A DNA stretch of 49,889 bases from Promethearchaeota archaeon (lineage in GTDB: Archaea > Asgardarchaeota > Lokiarchaeia > Sigynarchaeales > SOKP01): positions 1 through 49,889 of the forward strand of contig JAHPYY010000011.1 in NCBI GenBank assembly GCA_019058515.1, in the 5' to 3' direction. Under the pieces are notes generated by a model that had not been told where the DNA came from, ran no database searches, and was given only the letters and a program-made list of their open reading frames with translations. The position numbers were made by a program, and so were the translations under genes. Shown piece after piece: positions 1-8,538 of the stretch. Position 1 is the stretch's first letter. Every line of letters starts with the position of its first letter.

Positions 1-1638
1 GAATATCACGACCAAGCCAGAGACAAAGAACACACTCAAGTTTTAATACCAAAAGGAGAATCGATAAGCCAATGGATCAACACAATGGAACGAGAAGAAG
101 GATTAGGAGAAATCTTAGAAATAATGGATGGGTGCATGGATGGAAAAGAATGCTTAGTACGATTTTTTTGTTTAGGGCCCGTTAAATCTAGCTTTTCTAT
201 ACTGGCCCTCCAGCTCACAGATAGTTTTTATGTTGCTCACAGCGAAGACTTACTTTATCGCACTGGTTACGGAGAGTTTAAACATTTAAATGGTTCCGAA
301 GATTTTTTTTACTTTATTCATTCTGCTGGAGAACTCACTGGAAATCCCCCGGTTACTAAAAATTTAGAAAATCGTAGAATATACATCGATCTTAAAGAAG
401 GAGGCGTGCTTTCTGTGAATAATCAGTACGCGGGAAACTCATTAGGTTTGAAAAAACTCGCTCTACGTCTCGCTATATACAAAGCAAACAACGAGGATTG
501 GTTAACTGAGCATTATTTTATCATGGGTATTAAACCAAAAGAAAAAGGTAGAAAAACCTACGCATGTGGAGCTTTTCCATCAGCCTGTGGAAAGACGTCA
601 ACAGCTATGCTTCCTGGACAAACGATTGTTGGAGACGACATTGCGTATCTGCGGGTTTGGGACGACAATACTCTACACGCAGCAAATATTGAAAAAGGAA
701 TATTTGGCATAATCAAGGATGTAAATCAGAAGGACGATCCCGTAATCTTTGAAGCGTTAACAACTCCCCGGGAATTAATCTTTTCTAACATTTTAATGGA
801 AGGAGGAGTTCCGTATTGGATAGGTATGGGTAAAAAAATCCCAAAAAAGGGGTTCAATTATTCCGGTGAGTGGTATCATGGTAAACAAGATGATTTAGGA
901 AACGATATCCCCCACGCCCACCCCAACGCTCGGTACACGATTAGATTGGAAGAATTGAGTAATGTTGACGGAGAATTAGAAAACCCGGACGGTGTTGCGA
1001 TTCGTGGTATATTTTACGGTGGTCGCGATTCAGATACAATGCCTCCCATAGTTGAAGGATTTAATTGGGAACATGGTATATTTCTAGGAGCAACGATTGA
1101 ATCTGAGACAACTTCCGCCACTCTCGGGACAGTAGGTATTAGAAAGGCTAATCCTATGGCTAACCTTGATTTTCTGGTCGTCCCGCTAGGCAGATACTTA
1201 AAAAATCATCAGAAAATAGGTGCGCGATTAGAAAAATACCCATTAGTGTTTGCTACCAATTATTTCCTAAAGAACTTGGAAGGTAAATATTTAAACGACA
1301 TTTTAGACAAAAAAGTGTGGTTAATCTGGTCTGAAGGTAGAATGCACAACGATTACGACGCAATCGAGACCCCAATTGGACTTATTCCCAAATATAAGGA
1401 TCTTAAACGCTTATTTTCTCTAGAATTAGATAAACATTATTCAGAAGAACAGTACATCGAACAATTTTCTATTAGAATAGATAATTTGCTAAAGAAGTTG
1501 GATAGGATGGAAAAAATGTATGAGTCAGAAAGTGATATACCTCAATTTTTCTGGAGTATCTTAAATAAACAAAGAGCGGATTTGAAATCGTTAAAATCTG
1601 CGAAATACAAGTCCACTATCAGCCCGTTAGAACTATAA
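1..1638 (+). CDS. pckG: phosphoenolpyruvate carboxykinase (GTP), 5'-truncated by window edge
   Basis: GTP-dependent PEP carboxykinase interconverts oxaloacetate and PEP in the cytoplasm, the entry step of gluconeogenesis. The frame is open from base 1, so the first visible ATG (85) is internal and the gene starts outside the window; 545 codons are visible and the family is about 600-630 residues, so roughly 60-80 residues are missing. The kinase-1a P-loop FPSACGKTSTAM (about bases 574-609) and the following metal-binding GDDIAYLR segment are diagnostic. The HAHPNARYT and FNWEHGIFLGA stretches are also typical of GTP-type enzymes. It converges with the GTPase gene on the other strand across 51 bases. 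The family call is very secure. Confidence 0.95.
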   Translation, partial: EYHDQARDKEHTQVLIPKGESISQWINTMEREEGLGEILEIMDGCMDGKECLVRFFCLGPVKSSFSILALQLTDSFYVAHSEDLLYRTGYGEFKHLNGSEDFFYFIHSAGELTGNPPVTKNLENRRIYIDLKEGGVLSVNNQYAGNSLGLKKLALRLAIYKANNEDWLTEHYFIMGIKPKEKGRKTYACGAFPSACGKTSTAMLPGQTIVGDDIAYLRVWDDNTLHAANIEKGIFGIIKDVNQKDDPVIFEALTTPRELIFSNILMEGGVPYWIGMGKKIPKKGFNYSGEWYHGKQDDLGNDIPHAHPNARYTIRLEELSNVDGELENPDGVAIRGIFYGGRDSDTMPPIVEGFNWEHGIFLGATIESETTSATLGTVGIRKANPMANLDFLVVPLGRYLKNHQKIGARLEKYPLVFATNYFLKNLEGKYLNDILDKKVWLIWSEGRMHNDYDAIETPIGLIPKYKDLKRLFSLELDKHYSEEQYIEQFSIRIDNLLKKLDRMEKMYESESDIPQFFWSILNKQRADLKSLKSAKYKSTISPLEL

Positions 1639-1689
1639 AAGCTTTAATAACAAATAACTACCAGAAGAGAAATAGTATTGTATTCTATA

Positions 1690-2370
1690 TTACACTATAT
1701 ACTTCAAACCATCTCTTACTTTGTAAGTTTTATTCCCGCGATCAATTTCGATAAACTTCTTTATCTCTAGGGTGTTTAAAAATGTACGCATTTCATCCTT
1801 GTTTTTGTTTAACGTATTAGCCAGCCCTTCAATATTGGATTCGTAATTTTTGAGAGTGGCAATTAAAGATGAGTATTCATTGTAAATTTCGTTAACTAGA
1901 TATTTTAGAGACTCTCGTATATTTATCCCCGTCACGGTGCTCGTTGGAAATATTTTAGCATTATCAGGTAAATTATTTTGTGCTCGAATAACTTCTGGAT
2001 CCCTAGCATTTTCAAGATCTTGTTTGTTAGCTAAATACAGGATTGGAGCGTTAGGCGCAAGTACTTTTCGAATGGAATTTAAAATGATAAGAGCATCATC
2101 GTCCTTTTCTGGGGCTGAGCTATCAAATAGAAAAAGCAAACCATCAGATCCTTCTGATACAATATCACGCATTACTGAAAATCGTAGCAAGCCAGGAGTA
2201 CCAAATAGATAAACCCAAAACCCATTCAATTTTACGCTGCCCAAGTCCATAGCTACCGTGTATAATTTCTCATCAGCCCCTTTAGCTTCAACATTTAGAG
2301 CATTACTATCCAAATACTTAACATAACTGGATTTACCGCATTTTACAGGTCCGGAGATCAGAATCTTCAT
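1690..2370 (-). CDS. Ras/Arf-superfamily small GTPase with C-terminal winged helix
   Basis: This is a 226-residue predicted GTP-binding switch protein. The P-loop GPVKCGKSS is at residues 7-15. The G3 motif is FGTPG (56-60), with Thr where classical Ras has Asp; the TPG form is found in MglA/Sar1-like prokaryotic GTPases. The G4 motif NKQD is at 115-118. After about residue 170 comes a helical segment and then a hydrophilic tail (about 180-226) whose pattern resembles a winged helix. Asgard archaea carry many expanded small GTPases, which fits. No lipidation Cys motif is seen at the C terminus. The physiological role is unknown; a signalling or regulatory role is inferred from the fold. Its own promoter must lie in the 487-base gap shared with hdrA. 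Confidence 0.85.
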   Translation of the reverse strand: MKILISGPVKCGKSSYVKYLDSNALNVEAKGADEKLYTVAMDLGSVKLNGFWVYLFGTPGLLRFSVMRDIVSEGSDGLLFLFDSSAPEKDDDALIILNSIRKVLAPNAPILYLANKQDLENARDPEVIRAQNNLPDNAKIFPTSTVTGINIRESLKYLVNEIYNEYSSLIATLKNYESNIEGLANTLNKNKDEMRTFLNTLEIKKFIEIDRGNKTYKVRDGLKYIV

Positions 2371-2503
2371 TTTTTTTTTAATTACCGAGATTGTATCCTA
2401 TAAATTATATTTATAGAAAATCGAAAATATTTTATGTTACTTAAAAAAGTTTCCCCTTTATAATCTTTTTAATCCTTTTTAACGTGCGTACAAAATCTAC
2501 TAC

Positions 2504-2519
2504 AAATTGTGCACAATTT
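2504..2519. promoter_or_regulatory. 16-bp perfect palindrome, candidate operator
   Basis: AAATTGTGCACAATTT reads the same on both strands. It lies 134 bases upstream of the GTPase start and 338 bases upstream of hdrA. Perfect 16-bp symmetry suggests a dimeric regulator site; the protein that binds it is unknown. Confidence 0.4.
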
Positions 2520-2740
2520 AAAAGGCACTTTTTTTGGAAGAACTTTTGCCTTTAGCTTTCGCGAACAATTCTGCGGTACATAACGAATAACGATTTTTTT
2601 CTTCTCTTGCTTAAAAAAAAAAATGTCGTTTTCCTGTAGTTTTATCATTGATCCGTGATCGAATAGTAACTTTTCGTTACTTAAGATGATCCAATATTAA
2701 TCTTTTTAGTAATACGGGATAAGTTTTAAAAACGAAAGCG

Positions 2741-2748
2741 TATAAATA
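2741..2748 (+). promoter_or_regulatory. TATA box of the hdr-metVF operon
   Basis: TATAAATA is preceded by a purine-rich CGAAAGCG that can act as a BRE. An archaeal TATA box here predicts a start site around 2768-2772, giving an 85-90 nt leader before hdrA at 2858. It is the only strong TATA-like octamer close to the gene. Confidence 0.55.
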
Positions 2749-2766
2749 TCTTTTGTTTGAACTTTT

Positions 2767-2787
2767 ATTATTGATTATATCAATAAT
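2767..2787. promoter_or_regulatory. 9-3-9 inverted repeat overlapping predicted hdrA start site
   Basis: ATTATTGAT-TAT-ATCAATAAT is a perfect inverted repeat lying where the TATA box predicts transcription to start, a classic repressor position. Its right part (ATATCAATAAT) and the core ATTGAT recur before the second metV (18464-18477). A related repeat precedes the Lrp-family gene (9485-9496). It is inferred to be a shared operator. Confidence 0.5.
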
Positions 2788-2790
2788 TCG

Positions 2791-2816
2791 CAAATAGGAT
2801 CAAAAAATCCTATTTG
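2791..2816 (+). promoter_or_regulatory. perfect 10-bp stem hairpin in the hdrA leader
   Basis: CAAATAGGAT and ATCCTATTTG are exact reverse complements separated by six bases (CAAAAA). The element sits in the predicted 5' leader, 41 bases before the hdrA ATG. It could be a second operator or an RNA hairpin affecting stability or translation. It matches no riboswitch class I recognise. Confidence 0.45.
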
Positions 2817-2857
2817 ATGAAAAAAAAGGATAAAAAATTATAAAAAAATGAAGAATC

Positions 2858-5800
2858 ATGACTAATAGCAATATACTAGTTATTGGCGGAGGGATATCCG
2901 GAATCGAAAGTTCTTTGACATTAGCTGAACAGGGATATAAAGTCATCCTGGTTGAAAAGACTTCTTCGGTCGGTGGACGCATGGCGCAACTGGATAAAAC
3001 TTTTCCTACTCTTGATTGTTCGATCTGTATATTAGCACCCAAAATGGTTGAATGTGCTCGACATCCAAACATTGAACTCTTACCCTACTCTGAGGTTCAA
3101 AAATTATCGGGTGAAGCTGGAAATTTCAAAGTAAAAGTCTTGAAAAAAGCGAGATATGTAAATTGGGACATCTGTACTGGATGTGGTGCTTGTTCGGAAA
3201 AATGTCCCATGAAGAAAATACCCAGTGAATTCGAAGAGGGTATGGGAAATCGACAGGCAATTTATATCCCATTTCCTCAAGCAGTTCCTCGCAAGGCTGT
3301 GATTGATCCCGAAAAGTGTCTATACATAACCAAGAATGCTTGTCAACTGTGTGAAAAAGAATGCGAAGCAGGAGCTATTAATTGGGACGATAAAGACGAA
3401 ATAGTGGAATATGATGTCTCTTCAGTTATAGTTGCCACAGGATTTGATCAACTCGATCCAAGCGTTTTGGATAGGTATCACTATGGGGAATATCCTAATG
3501 TAATTACGGCTATGCAATACGAACGGCTGCTCAGTGCTTCGGGTCCGACTGGGGGGGAACTTATTCGACCTTCAGACAAAGAGCACGCTCACAAAATTGC
3601 TTTTATAAGTTGTGTAGGTTCAAGGAACGAGGATTTATGCGCGTATTGCTCCAAATTTTGTTGTATGTACCAAACTAAAGAAGGTGTCATCACCAGAGAA
3701 CACGCCCCAGACACTAATGTAACTATATTCTTCAACGATATAAGAGTTATAGGAAAGAATCAAGAAGAGTTTATCGAAAGAGCTAAGGGTGAGTATGGAC
3801 TAATCTACTATAGGGGAATTCCGGGAGATATTCGAGAAAATCCAGAGAATCATAATTTATATGTAAAGCATGCGAATTTAGACACGGGTGATGTTGAAAC
3901 AACCGAATTCGACTTGGTCGTCCTCGCAAACGCAGTCACACCCCGTAAGGACGCGGGTAAATTGGCGACGATTTTAGAAATAGAACAAAACGAGTTTGGG
4001 TTCTTTAAAACGTCTAATTCTACTGAAGATCTTCGTTCCACTAGAAATGGTGTGTATGTGACTGGCTGCTGTCAATCTCCTGACGATATAGCTAACTCAG
4101 TGGCAAAAGCAGGTGGGGCAGCGGCACTAGCTGCGACTCATGCTGTACCCCTCGATGAGGAAGAATTAAAAATTGATTTGCCTCCCTTAAAAGATATCAA
4201 AGCAAATGAAGAACCTAGAATTGGCGTGTTTATTTGCAGATGCGGTATAAACATTGCGGGTTATATGGATGTACCCACTTTGGTAGAATACGCTAAAACT
4301 TTACCTAATGTGGTGTATAGCATGGAGAACAAATATAGTTGCTCTCAGTTAACTCAAGATATAATTAAGGAAAAAATAGTGGAACTCAATTTAAATCGGG
4401 TGGTTGTTGCTGCTTGCACTCCAAGAACACACGAACCTTTGTTTCAAAAAACAATTAGAGAGGCAGGATTAAATGAATACCTCTTCAACTTCGTTAGTAT
4501 CCGAGAGCTTGACTCTTGGGTGCACATGAATGATAATGCTCGCGCAACTGATAAAGCTAAGGACTTAATTAGGATGGGCCTTGCGAGAGTTACTTATCAA
4601 AAACCTGAGTTTAAAATTAAGGGAGATGTGATTCCCGAAGCGTTAATCGTAGGTGGAGGTATAGCAGGATTGAGTGCTGCCATGGAAATCGCGAGGAAGG
4701 GCTTTAAGGTTCATTTAGTTGAAAAAAACAATAAACTGGGTGGTCAATTAAATCTTATCTATAAAATCAATTTCGATAGTATCGATTCGCGAGAGTTTTT
4801 AGAGACTACATTGAAGGAATACAACTCTTTTAAAAACATATCAACTTATTTGAATTCAAAGGTACAGGATGTAAAAGGCTCTATTGGTGCTTATAAAGTA
4901 AAAATCAAAAATAATGAAGACAAAGAGTCTGAACTTAATATCGGAGTTATAATTACTACAACTGGAGCTTATGAATATAAACCAACTGGTTGGTACCACT
5001 ACGGAGAAGAGAACACAAATGGAAAAGTTATGACTCAACTAGAATTGTCGGAAATGTTAAGAAATAACGAGTTGGTAGACGGTGAAACATTAGTTTTTAT
5101 CCATTGCGTTGGCTCACGTCAACCTGATGGAACAAACGGAGTGACATATTGCTCACTAATCTGCTGTTCTGAATCAATTCGACACGCTTTATATGTTAAA
5201 GAAAATTATCCAAACTCGAAAATCTATGTACTTTACCGAGATATTCGAGTGGGTACTGACGAAGAACTATACTACTGGAAAGCAAGGGAACATGTGAACT
5301 ATATTCGATTTAACGAATACCCAACCGTTGAGCTTAACAATGGCACATTAAAAGTGAATGTTAAAGATATTTTAACCCAAACTAACCTTACTATTGATGC
5401 GAATAAAGTAGTATTGTCTACTCCCCTTATTCCAAACGACACCGAAAAGCTAGGAGAAATGATTAAATGTGCTAGAGATCAAAACGGCTTCTTTTTAGAA
5501 GCTCATGTTAAGCTTCGACCAGTTGATTTCGCTACCGATGGGATATATTTAGCAGGCACATGCCACGGTCCGAAAGGAATCGCAGATTCAATTTCTCAAG
5601 GTAGAGGAGCGGCATCACATGCCTTAATACCTTTGATTTCAGGAGAAGTCGAGAACGAACCCTTAGTATCGGTTGTTGATCCTGCGTTATGTATTGCGTG
5701 TCAAAAATGTGAAGAAGTCTGTAATTTTGGGGCTATAGGAGTGAATTTTGATAATGAAGTACTAGTATCTGAATCTAATCCCCTATTATGTAAAGGATGT

Positions 5801-6352
5801 GGAGATTGCGCAGCAGCATGTCCTGCAGGGGCGATAACAATGAGTCACTTTGACGATAATCAAATATACCCAATGATAAGAGAAGCCGTAAAAGGAGAAT
5901 TTGTGGATGAAAGGCCTCGTATCGTAGCTTTTCTTTGTAATTGGTGTAGTTATGCTGGTGCAGACACTTGTGGAGTAAGTAGATTTCAATATCCGACGAA
6001 TATTAGACCAATAAGAGTAATGTGCACCGGTAGAATTCCTAAACGCTTTATTCTTCAAGCATTCCTCGAGGGAGCTGATGGTATTTTAATTGGTGGATGT
6101 CATATTGGAGATTGTCATTATTTAGAGGGAAATTACGACATGTTAAGGCGCTTTAATGAGATTCACGCAATTATAGACAAAGTCGGGATTAACCCTGATC
6201 GCGTGCGATTAGAATGGGTGTCTGCTAGCGAAGGAAAACGGTTTTCTCAGGTAGTAACGGAATTCGTAGAAAGAGTTAAGGAACTTGGACCGTTACCAAA
6301 AACCGGTGATAAAATAGAAGCACCAAAAGAAAAAGTAAAGGAGGGAACGTAA
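2858..6352 (+). CDS. hdrA: heterodisulfide reductase subunit A, double HdrA fused to MvhD
   Basis: HdrA is the FAD- and FeS-containing electron-bifurcating subunit of Hdr complexes. This 1164-residue protein is far longer than a usual HdrA (about 650). An N-terminal HdrA half has GGGISG (10-15), a Cys cluster around CSICILAPKMVECA and an inserted ferredoxin CTGCGACSEKCP (about 106-117). A second half starts near 450 (VFICRCGINIAGY) with its own dinucleotide fold GGGIAG (about 596). Two ferredoxin motifs follow, CIACQKCEEVC and CKGCGDCAAAC (about 945-990). MvhD, with Cys in CNWCSYAGADTCG and GGCHIGDC (about 1020-1150), ends the protein. The second copy lacks the inserted ferredoxin. MvhD normally joins Hdr to a hydrogenase or formate dehydrogenase; no such genes are in the window. 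First gene of the operon, with hdrC two bases downstream. Confidence 0.95.
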   Translation: MTNSNILVIGGGISGIESSLTLAEQGYKVILVEKTSSVGGRMAQLDKTFPTLDCSICILAPKMVECARHPNIELLPYSEVQKLSGEAGNFKVKVLKKARYVNWDICTGCGACSEKCPMKKIPSEFEEGMGNRQAIYIPFPQAVPRKAVIDPEKCLYITKNACQLCEKECEAGAINWDDKDEIVEYDVSSVIVATGFDQLDPSVLDRYHYGEYPNVITAMQYERLLSASGPTGGELIRPSDKEHAHKIAFISCVGSRNEDLCAYCSKFCCMYQTKEGVITREHAPDTNVTIFFNDIRVIGKNQEEFIERAKGEYGLIYYRGIPGDIRENPENHNLYVKHANLDTGDVETTEFDLVVLANAVTPRKDAGKLATILEIEQNEFGFFKTSNSTEDLRSTRNGVYVTGCCQSPDDIANSVAKAGGAAALAATHAVPLDEEELKIDLPPLKDIKANEEPRIGVFICRCGINIAGYMDVPTLVEYAKTLPNVVYSMENKYSCSQLTQDIIKEKIVELNLNRVVVAACTPRTHEPLFQKTIREAGLNEYLFNFVSIRELDSWVHMNDNARATDKAKDLIRMGLARVTYQKPEFKIKGDVIPEALIVGGGIAGLSAAMEIARKGFKVHLVEKNNKLGGQLNLIYKINFDSIDSREFLETTLKEYNSFKNISTYLNSKVQDVKGSIGAYKVKIKNNEDKESELNIGVIITTTGAYEYKPTGWYHYGEENTNGKVMTQLELSEMLRNNELVDGETLVFIHCVGSRQPDGTNGVTYCSLICCSESIRHALYVKENYPNSKIYVLYRDIRVGTDEELYYWKAREHVNYIRFNEYPTVELNNGTLKVNVKDILTQTNLTIDANKVVLSTPLIPNDTEKLGEMIKCARDQNGFFLEAHVKLRPVDFATDGIYLAGTCHGPKGIADSISQGRGAASHALIPLISGEVENEPLVSVVDPALCIACQKCEEVCNFGAIGVNFDNEVLVSESNPLLCKGCGDCAAACPAGAITMSHFDDNQIYPMIREAVKGEFVDERPRIVAFLCNWCSYAGADTCGVSRFQYPTNIRPIRVMCTGRIPKRFILQAFLEGADGILIGGCHIGDCHYLEGNYDMLRRFNEIHAIIDKVGINPDRVRLEWVSASEGKRFSQVVTEFVERVKELGPLPKTGDKIEAPKEKVKEGT

Positions 6353-6354
6353 AA

Positions 6355-6891
6355 ATGTCAGAAATGATCGTTAAAGATGCGAAAGATTTGGATCTAAATT
6401 TCCGATACGAAATTAGCGAAAAAGTGGGTGCAAAGTCGCTCTTAAAGTGTATTCAATGTGGTGTATGTAGCAGTGGTTGTACAGTAACTGAATATGTGGA
6501 TATGCAACCTCATAGAGTCGTAGCATCGTGTTTATTGGGTTTAAAGGACGAAGTGCTACAAAGTCAAGCAATTTGGACATGCTCTTTATGCCACAGATGT
6601 ACGGAACGTTGCCCCAAGAATGTAGATTATTCGTTTATTTTGGCTTTATTACGGAGCATGGCGGCCAAAGAAGGCAAAATTCCCAAAGAATACTCCGGTA
6701 GCGTAAAATTAATCTACGAAAATGGCTTCGTAATTCCCTATACCGAAGGAATGAAAAAGAGTGTTGATAGACGGAGAGAGCGATTAGGGTTACCAGAAAT
6801 CGTAGCCCCTAATATAGACGAAATCAAGTTTATATTTCAAGAAACCGGTTTAAAAGAAATATTAGACTTAGTGGAGGGTGAGGAACAATGA
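6355..6891 (+). CDS. hdrC: heterodisulfide reductase subunit C
   Basis: HdrC is a two-[4Fe-4S] ferredoxin-like subunit passing electrons from HdrA to the catalytic HdrB. The 178-residue length is typical. Two cluster motifs are visible: CIQCGVCSSGC (about 33-43) and CSLCHRCTERCP (about 79-90). A GGAGG ribosome site sits just before the ATG and overlaps the end of hdrA. The 3' end overlaps hdrB by four bases (ATGA), indicating translational coupling. It is soluble, with no membrane segment, unlike the membrane-bound HdrDE system. Confidence 0.95.
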   Translation: MSEMIVKDAKDLDLNFRYEISEKVGAKSLLKCIQCGVCSSGCTVTEYVDMQPHRVVASCLLGLKDEVLQSQAIWTCSLCHRCTERCPKNVDYSFILALLRSMAAKEGKIPKEYSGSVKLIYENGFVIPYTEGMKKSVDRRRERLGLPEIVAPNIDEIKFIFQETGLKEILDLVEGEEQ

Positions 6892-7769
6892 AATTTGCAA
6901 TGTTTTTAGGATGTAATATACCCTTGCGGCAACCTCATTTAGAAAAAGCATTTAGAGAGGTAGCGAGCATTTTAGGCGTAGAATTAAAGGAGATGGAAGG
7001 CGTCAGTTGTTGTCCGGAACCAGTATCGCTACAATCGCTAAATATTGATACATGGTTAGCTATGGGAGCGCGAAACCTAGCCATCGCTGAAAGGATGGGA
7101 TTGGATGTACTTACAATTTGCTCAGGGTGTTATGAAACGCTTAAAACTGTAAGTGTTTTACTGGAAGAAGATCCCGAACACAAGAAAAAAATTAACGAAA
7201 TATTAAAGAAAATTAATTATGAATACAAGGGAACTACAAAAGTATATCATTTTGTCGAACTTTTTAGTCAACCTGAGTGGCTTGAAAAAATAAAAAGTTC
7301 ACTTGTTAGACCCATTGACGATTTAGCTTTCGCCGTCCACTATGGATGCCACCTTATACGACCGAGTAAAATCATGCGATTTGACCACCCTGAAAAGCCA
7401 GAAAAAATCGATATTATTCTCCAGACATTGGGAGCAAAAACTATTGATTTTGCGAGTAAACTTGAATGTTGTGGTTATTGCGCTCGACTACAGGACGAAA
7501 TAGGGGAAACACTAGTGGAAGACAAGTTAACAGAGCTATGCGAACTAGAGGAGGAGGTCGACGGATTAATTGCGGTATGTCCAGCTTGCGTTACTCAATA
7601 CGACCGGAAGGAAAAGGTGGTTGCTCGTAAAACGGGGAAAACATTGGATCTTCCTATTCTGTATTTACCTGAGATTATGGCAATAGCTCTTGGAGTTTCT
7701 CTAAATGATTTGAACTTGAAGCAAAGAAGCGTTAAACCCGACAAGTTAATTGAAAAATTGACGACCTAA
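6888..7769 (+). CDS. hdrB: heterodisulfide reductase subunit B (two CCG domains)
   Basis: HdrB carries noncubane [4Fe-4S] clusters that reduce a disulfide, or an equivalent acceptor, in Hdr complexes. The 293-residue protein has the usual two cysteine-rich CCG domains. The first includes FLGCNIP, VSCCPEP and CSGCYETL. The second has HYGCHLIRPS, ECCGYCAR and CPACVTQYD. Both CC-containing motifs are intact, so the protein looks catalytically competent. It overlaps hdrC by four bases and is followed after 72 bases by metV. In acetogens with the same gene set, HdrB-type subunits hand electrons towards MetV/MetF; that role here is inferred. Whether the acceptor is CoM-S-S-CoB cannot be told from sequence, and no methanogenesis genes are present. 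Confidence 0.95.
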   Translation: MKFAMFLGCNIPLRQPHLEKAFREVASILGVELKEMEGVSCCPEPVSLQSLNIDTWLAMGARNLAIAERMGLDVLTICSGCYETLKTVSVLLEEDPEHKKKINEILKKINYEYKGTTKVYHFVELFSQPEWLEKIKSSLVRPIDDLAFAVHYGCHLIRPSKIMRFDHPEKPEKIDIILQTLGAKTIDFASKLECCGYCARLQDEIGETLVEDKLTELCELEEEVDGLIAVCPACVTQYDRKEKVVARKTGKTLDLPILYLPEIMAIALGVSLNDLNLKQRSVKPDKLIEKLTT

Positions 7770-7841
7770 TAAATCAGATTTTTTAAATGAACAAATTTGA
7801 AAAATTTTAATAGAAAGAAAGTAAAAAACGAGTGTTAAAAG

Positions 7842-8537
7842 ATGATAATAACACAACAAAAAGATGTAAACGAAATTTACGAATTAATAAAACCGTATAG
7901 CAAAATCCTTATAACAGGTTGCGATGGCTGTTGTCAGCCTCCGAGAAGTTTAAACGAAGCTAAAGTTCTTGGACAACTTTTAGAATTAAAAGCGCGTACC
8001 GAAGGAAAAGATTTAACTTGGAAAGCAATCACCGTACTAAGGCAATGCGATGACCGAATTGCTGCCACCACTGTTCGCCCTTTCGTAGAGGACTACGAAG
8101 CAATAGTTACGCTAGCGTGTGGTATCGGAGTCGTTATGATGAACAAGGTGTTACCTACCATTATAACATTTCCTGGACAAAATAGCATGTTTGGAGGTGC
8201 ACAAAACAATGGAGAGAATAATTTCATAGAGTATTGCGAAACTTGCGGAGATTGTATACTGGGAGAAACCGGTGGGGTCTGCCCACGAGCAGGTTGCGCT
8301 AAACACCTAAGTAACGGTCCTTGCGGAGGAATGGTCGATGGAATGTGCGAAGTAGGAGGTTACACGATACCCTGTGCGTGGGTAGAAATATGGAAACGAC
8401 TGAAGGCATTAGATAGACTCGATCTGTTCAAGAAATATCGCGGACCGAGAGATTATAGGACCTCAACGAGTCCAAGTTACCAAAAAATATACAAAGAATA
8501 TACAAACGAAAAAGAAGACAAGGAGGAGAAGAAGTAA
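7842..8537 (+). CDS. metV: MetV-type methylenetetrahydrofolate reductase FeS/zinc subunit (copy 1)
   Basis: This is a 231-residue member of the MTHFR C-terminal (MetV) family, the FeS partner of MetF in acetogen-type methylene-H4F reductases. The C-terminal Cys array YCETCGDCILGETGGVC, followed by NGPCGGMVDGMCEVGG, is diagnostic. The N-terminal Cys group is atypical: C27, C30 and C31 in GCDGCCQPP, where the paralogue at 18526 has the canonical CGTCAALCQTGG. Stop and next start are separated by one base (metF), with GGAGG at the end of this gene as its ribosome site. Its place after hdrB suggests it receives electrons from the Hdr module. Confidence 0.9.
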   Translation: MIITQQKDVNEIYELIKPYSKILITGCDGCCQPPRSLNEAKVLGQLLELKARTEGKDLTWKAITVLRQCDDRIAATTVRPFVEDYEAIVTLACGIGVVMMNKVLPTIITFPGQNSMFGGAQNNGENNFIEYCETCGDCILGETGGVCPRAGCAKHLSNGPCGGMVDGMCEVGGYTIPCAWVEIWKRLKALDRLDLFKKYRGPRDYRTSTSPSYQKIYKEYTNEKEDKEEKK

Positions 8538-8538
8538 A

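Larger units (their letters stand above)
2371..2857. other. divergent regulatory intergenic region, GTPase / hdrA
   Basis: This 487-base AT-rich gap lies between two divergent genes and has no convincing open frame. It holds a 16-bp perfect palindrome (2504-2519), a small 6-bp inverted repeat AGTAAC/GTTACT (2665-2681), a TATA box (2741-2748), a 9-3-9 inverted repeat (2767-2787) and a 10-bp hairpin (2791-2816) before hdrA. This density of symmetrical elements suggests layered control of the hdr operon. Confidence 0.7.

Noticed and set aside
85..1638. PEP carboxykinase starting at ATG 85
   Set aside because: The frame is open upstream to base 1 and the protein would be ~100 residues short of the family length; ATG 85 is internal.
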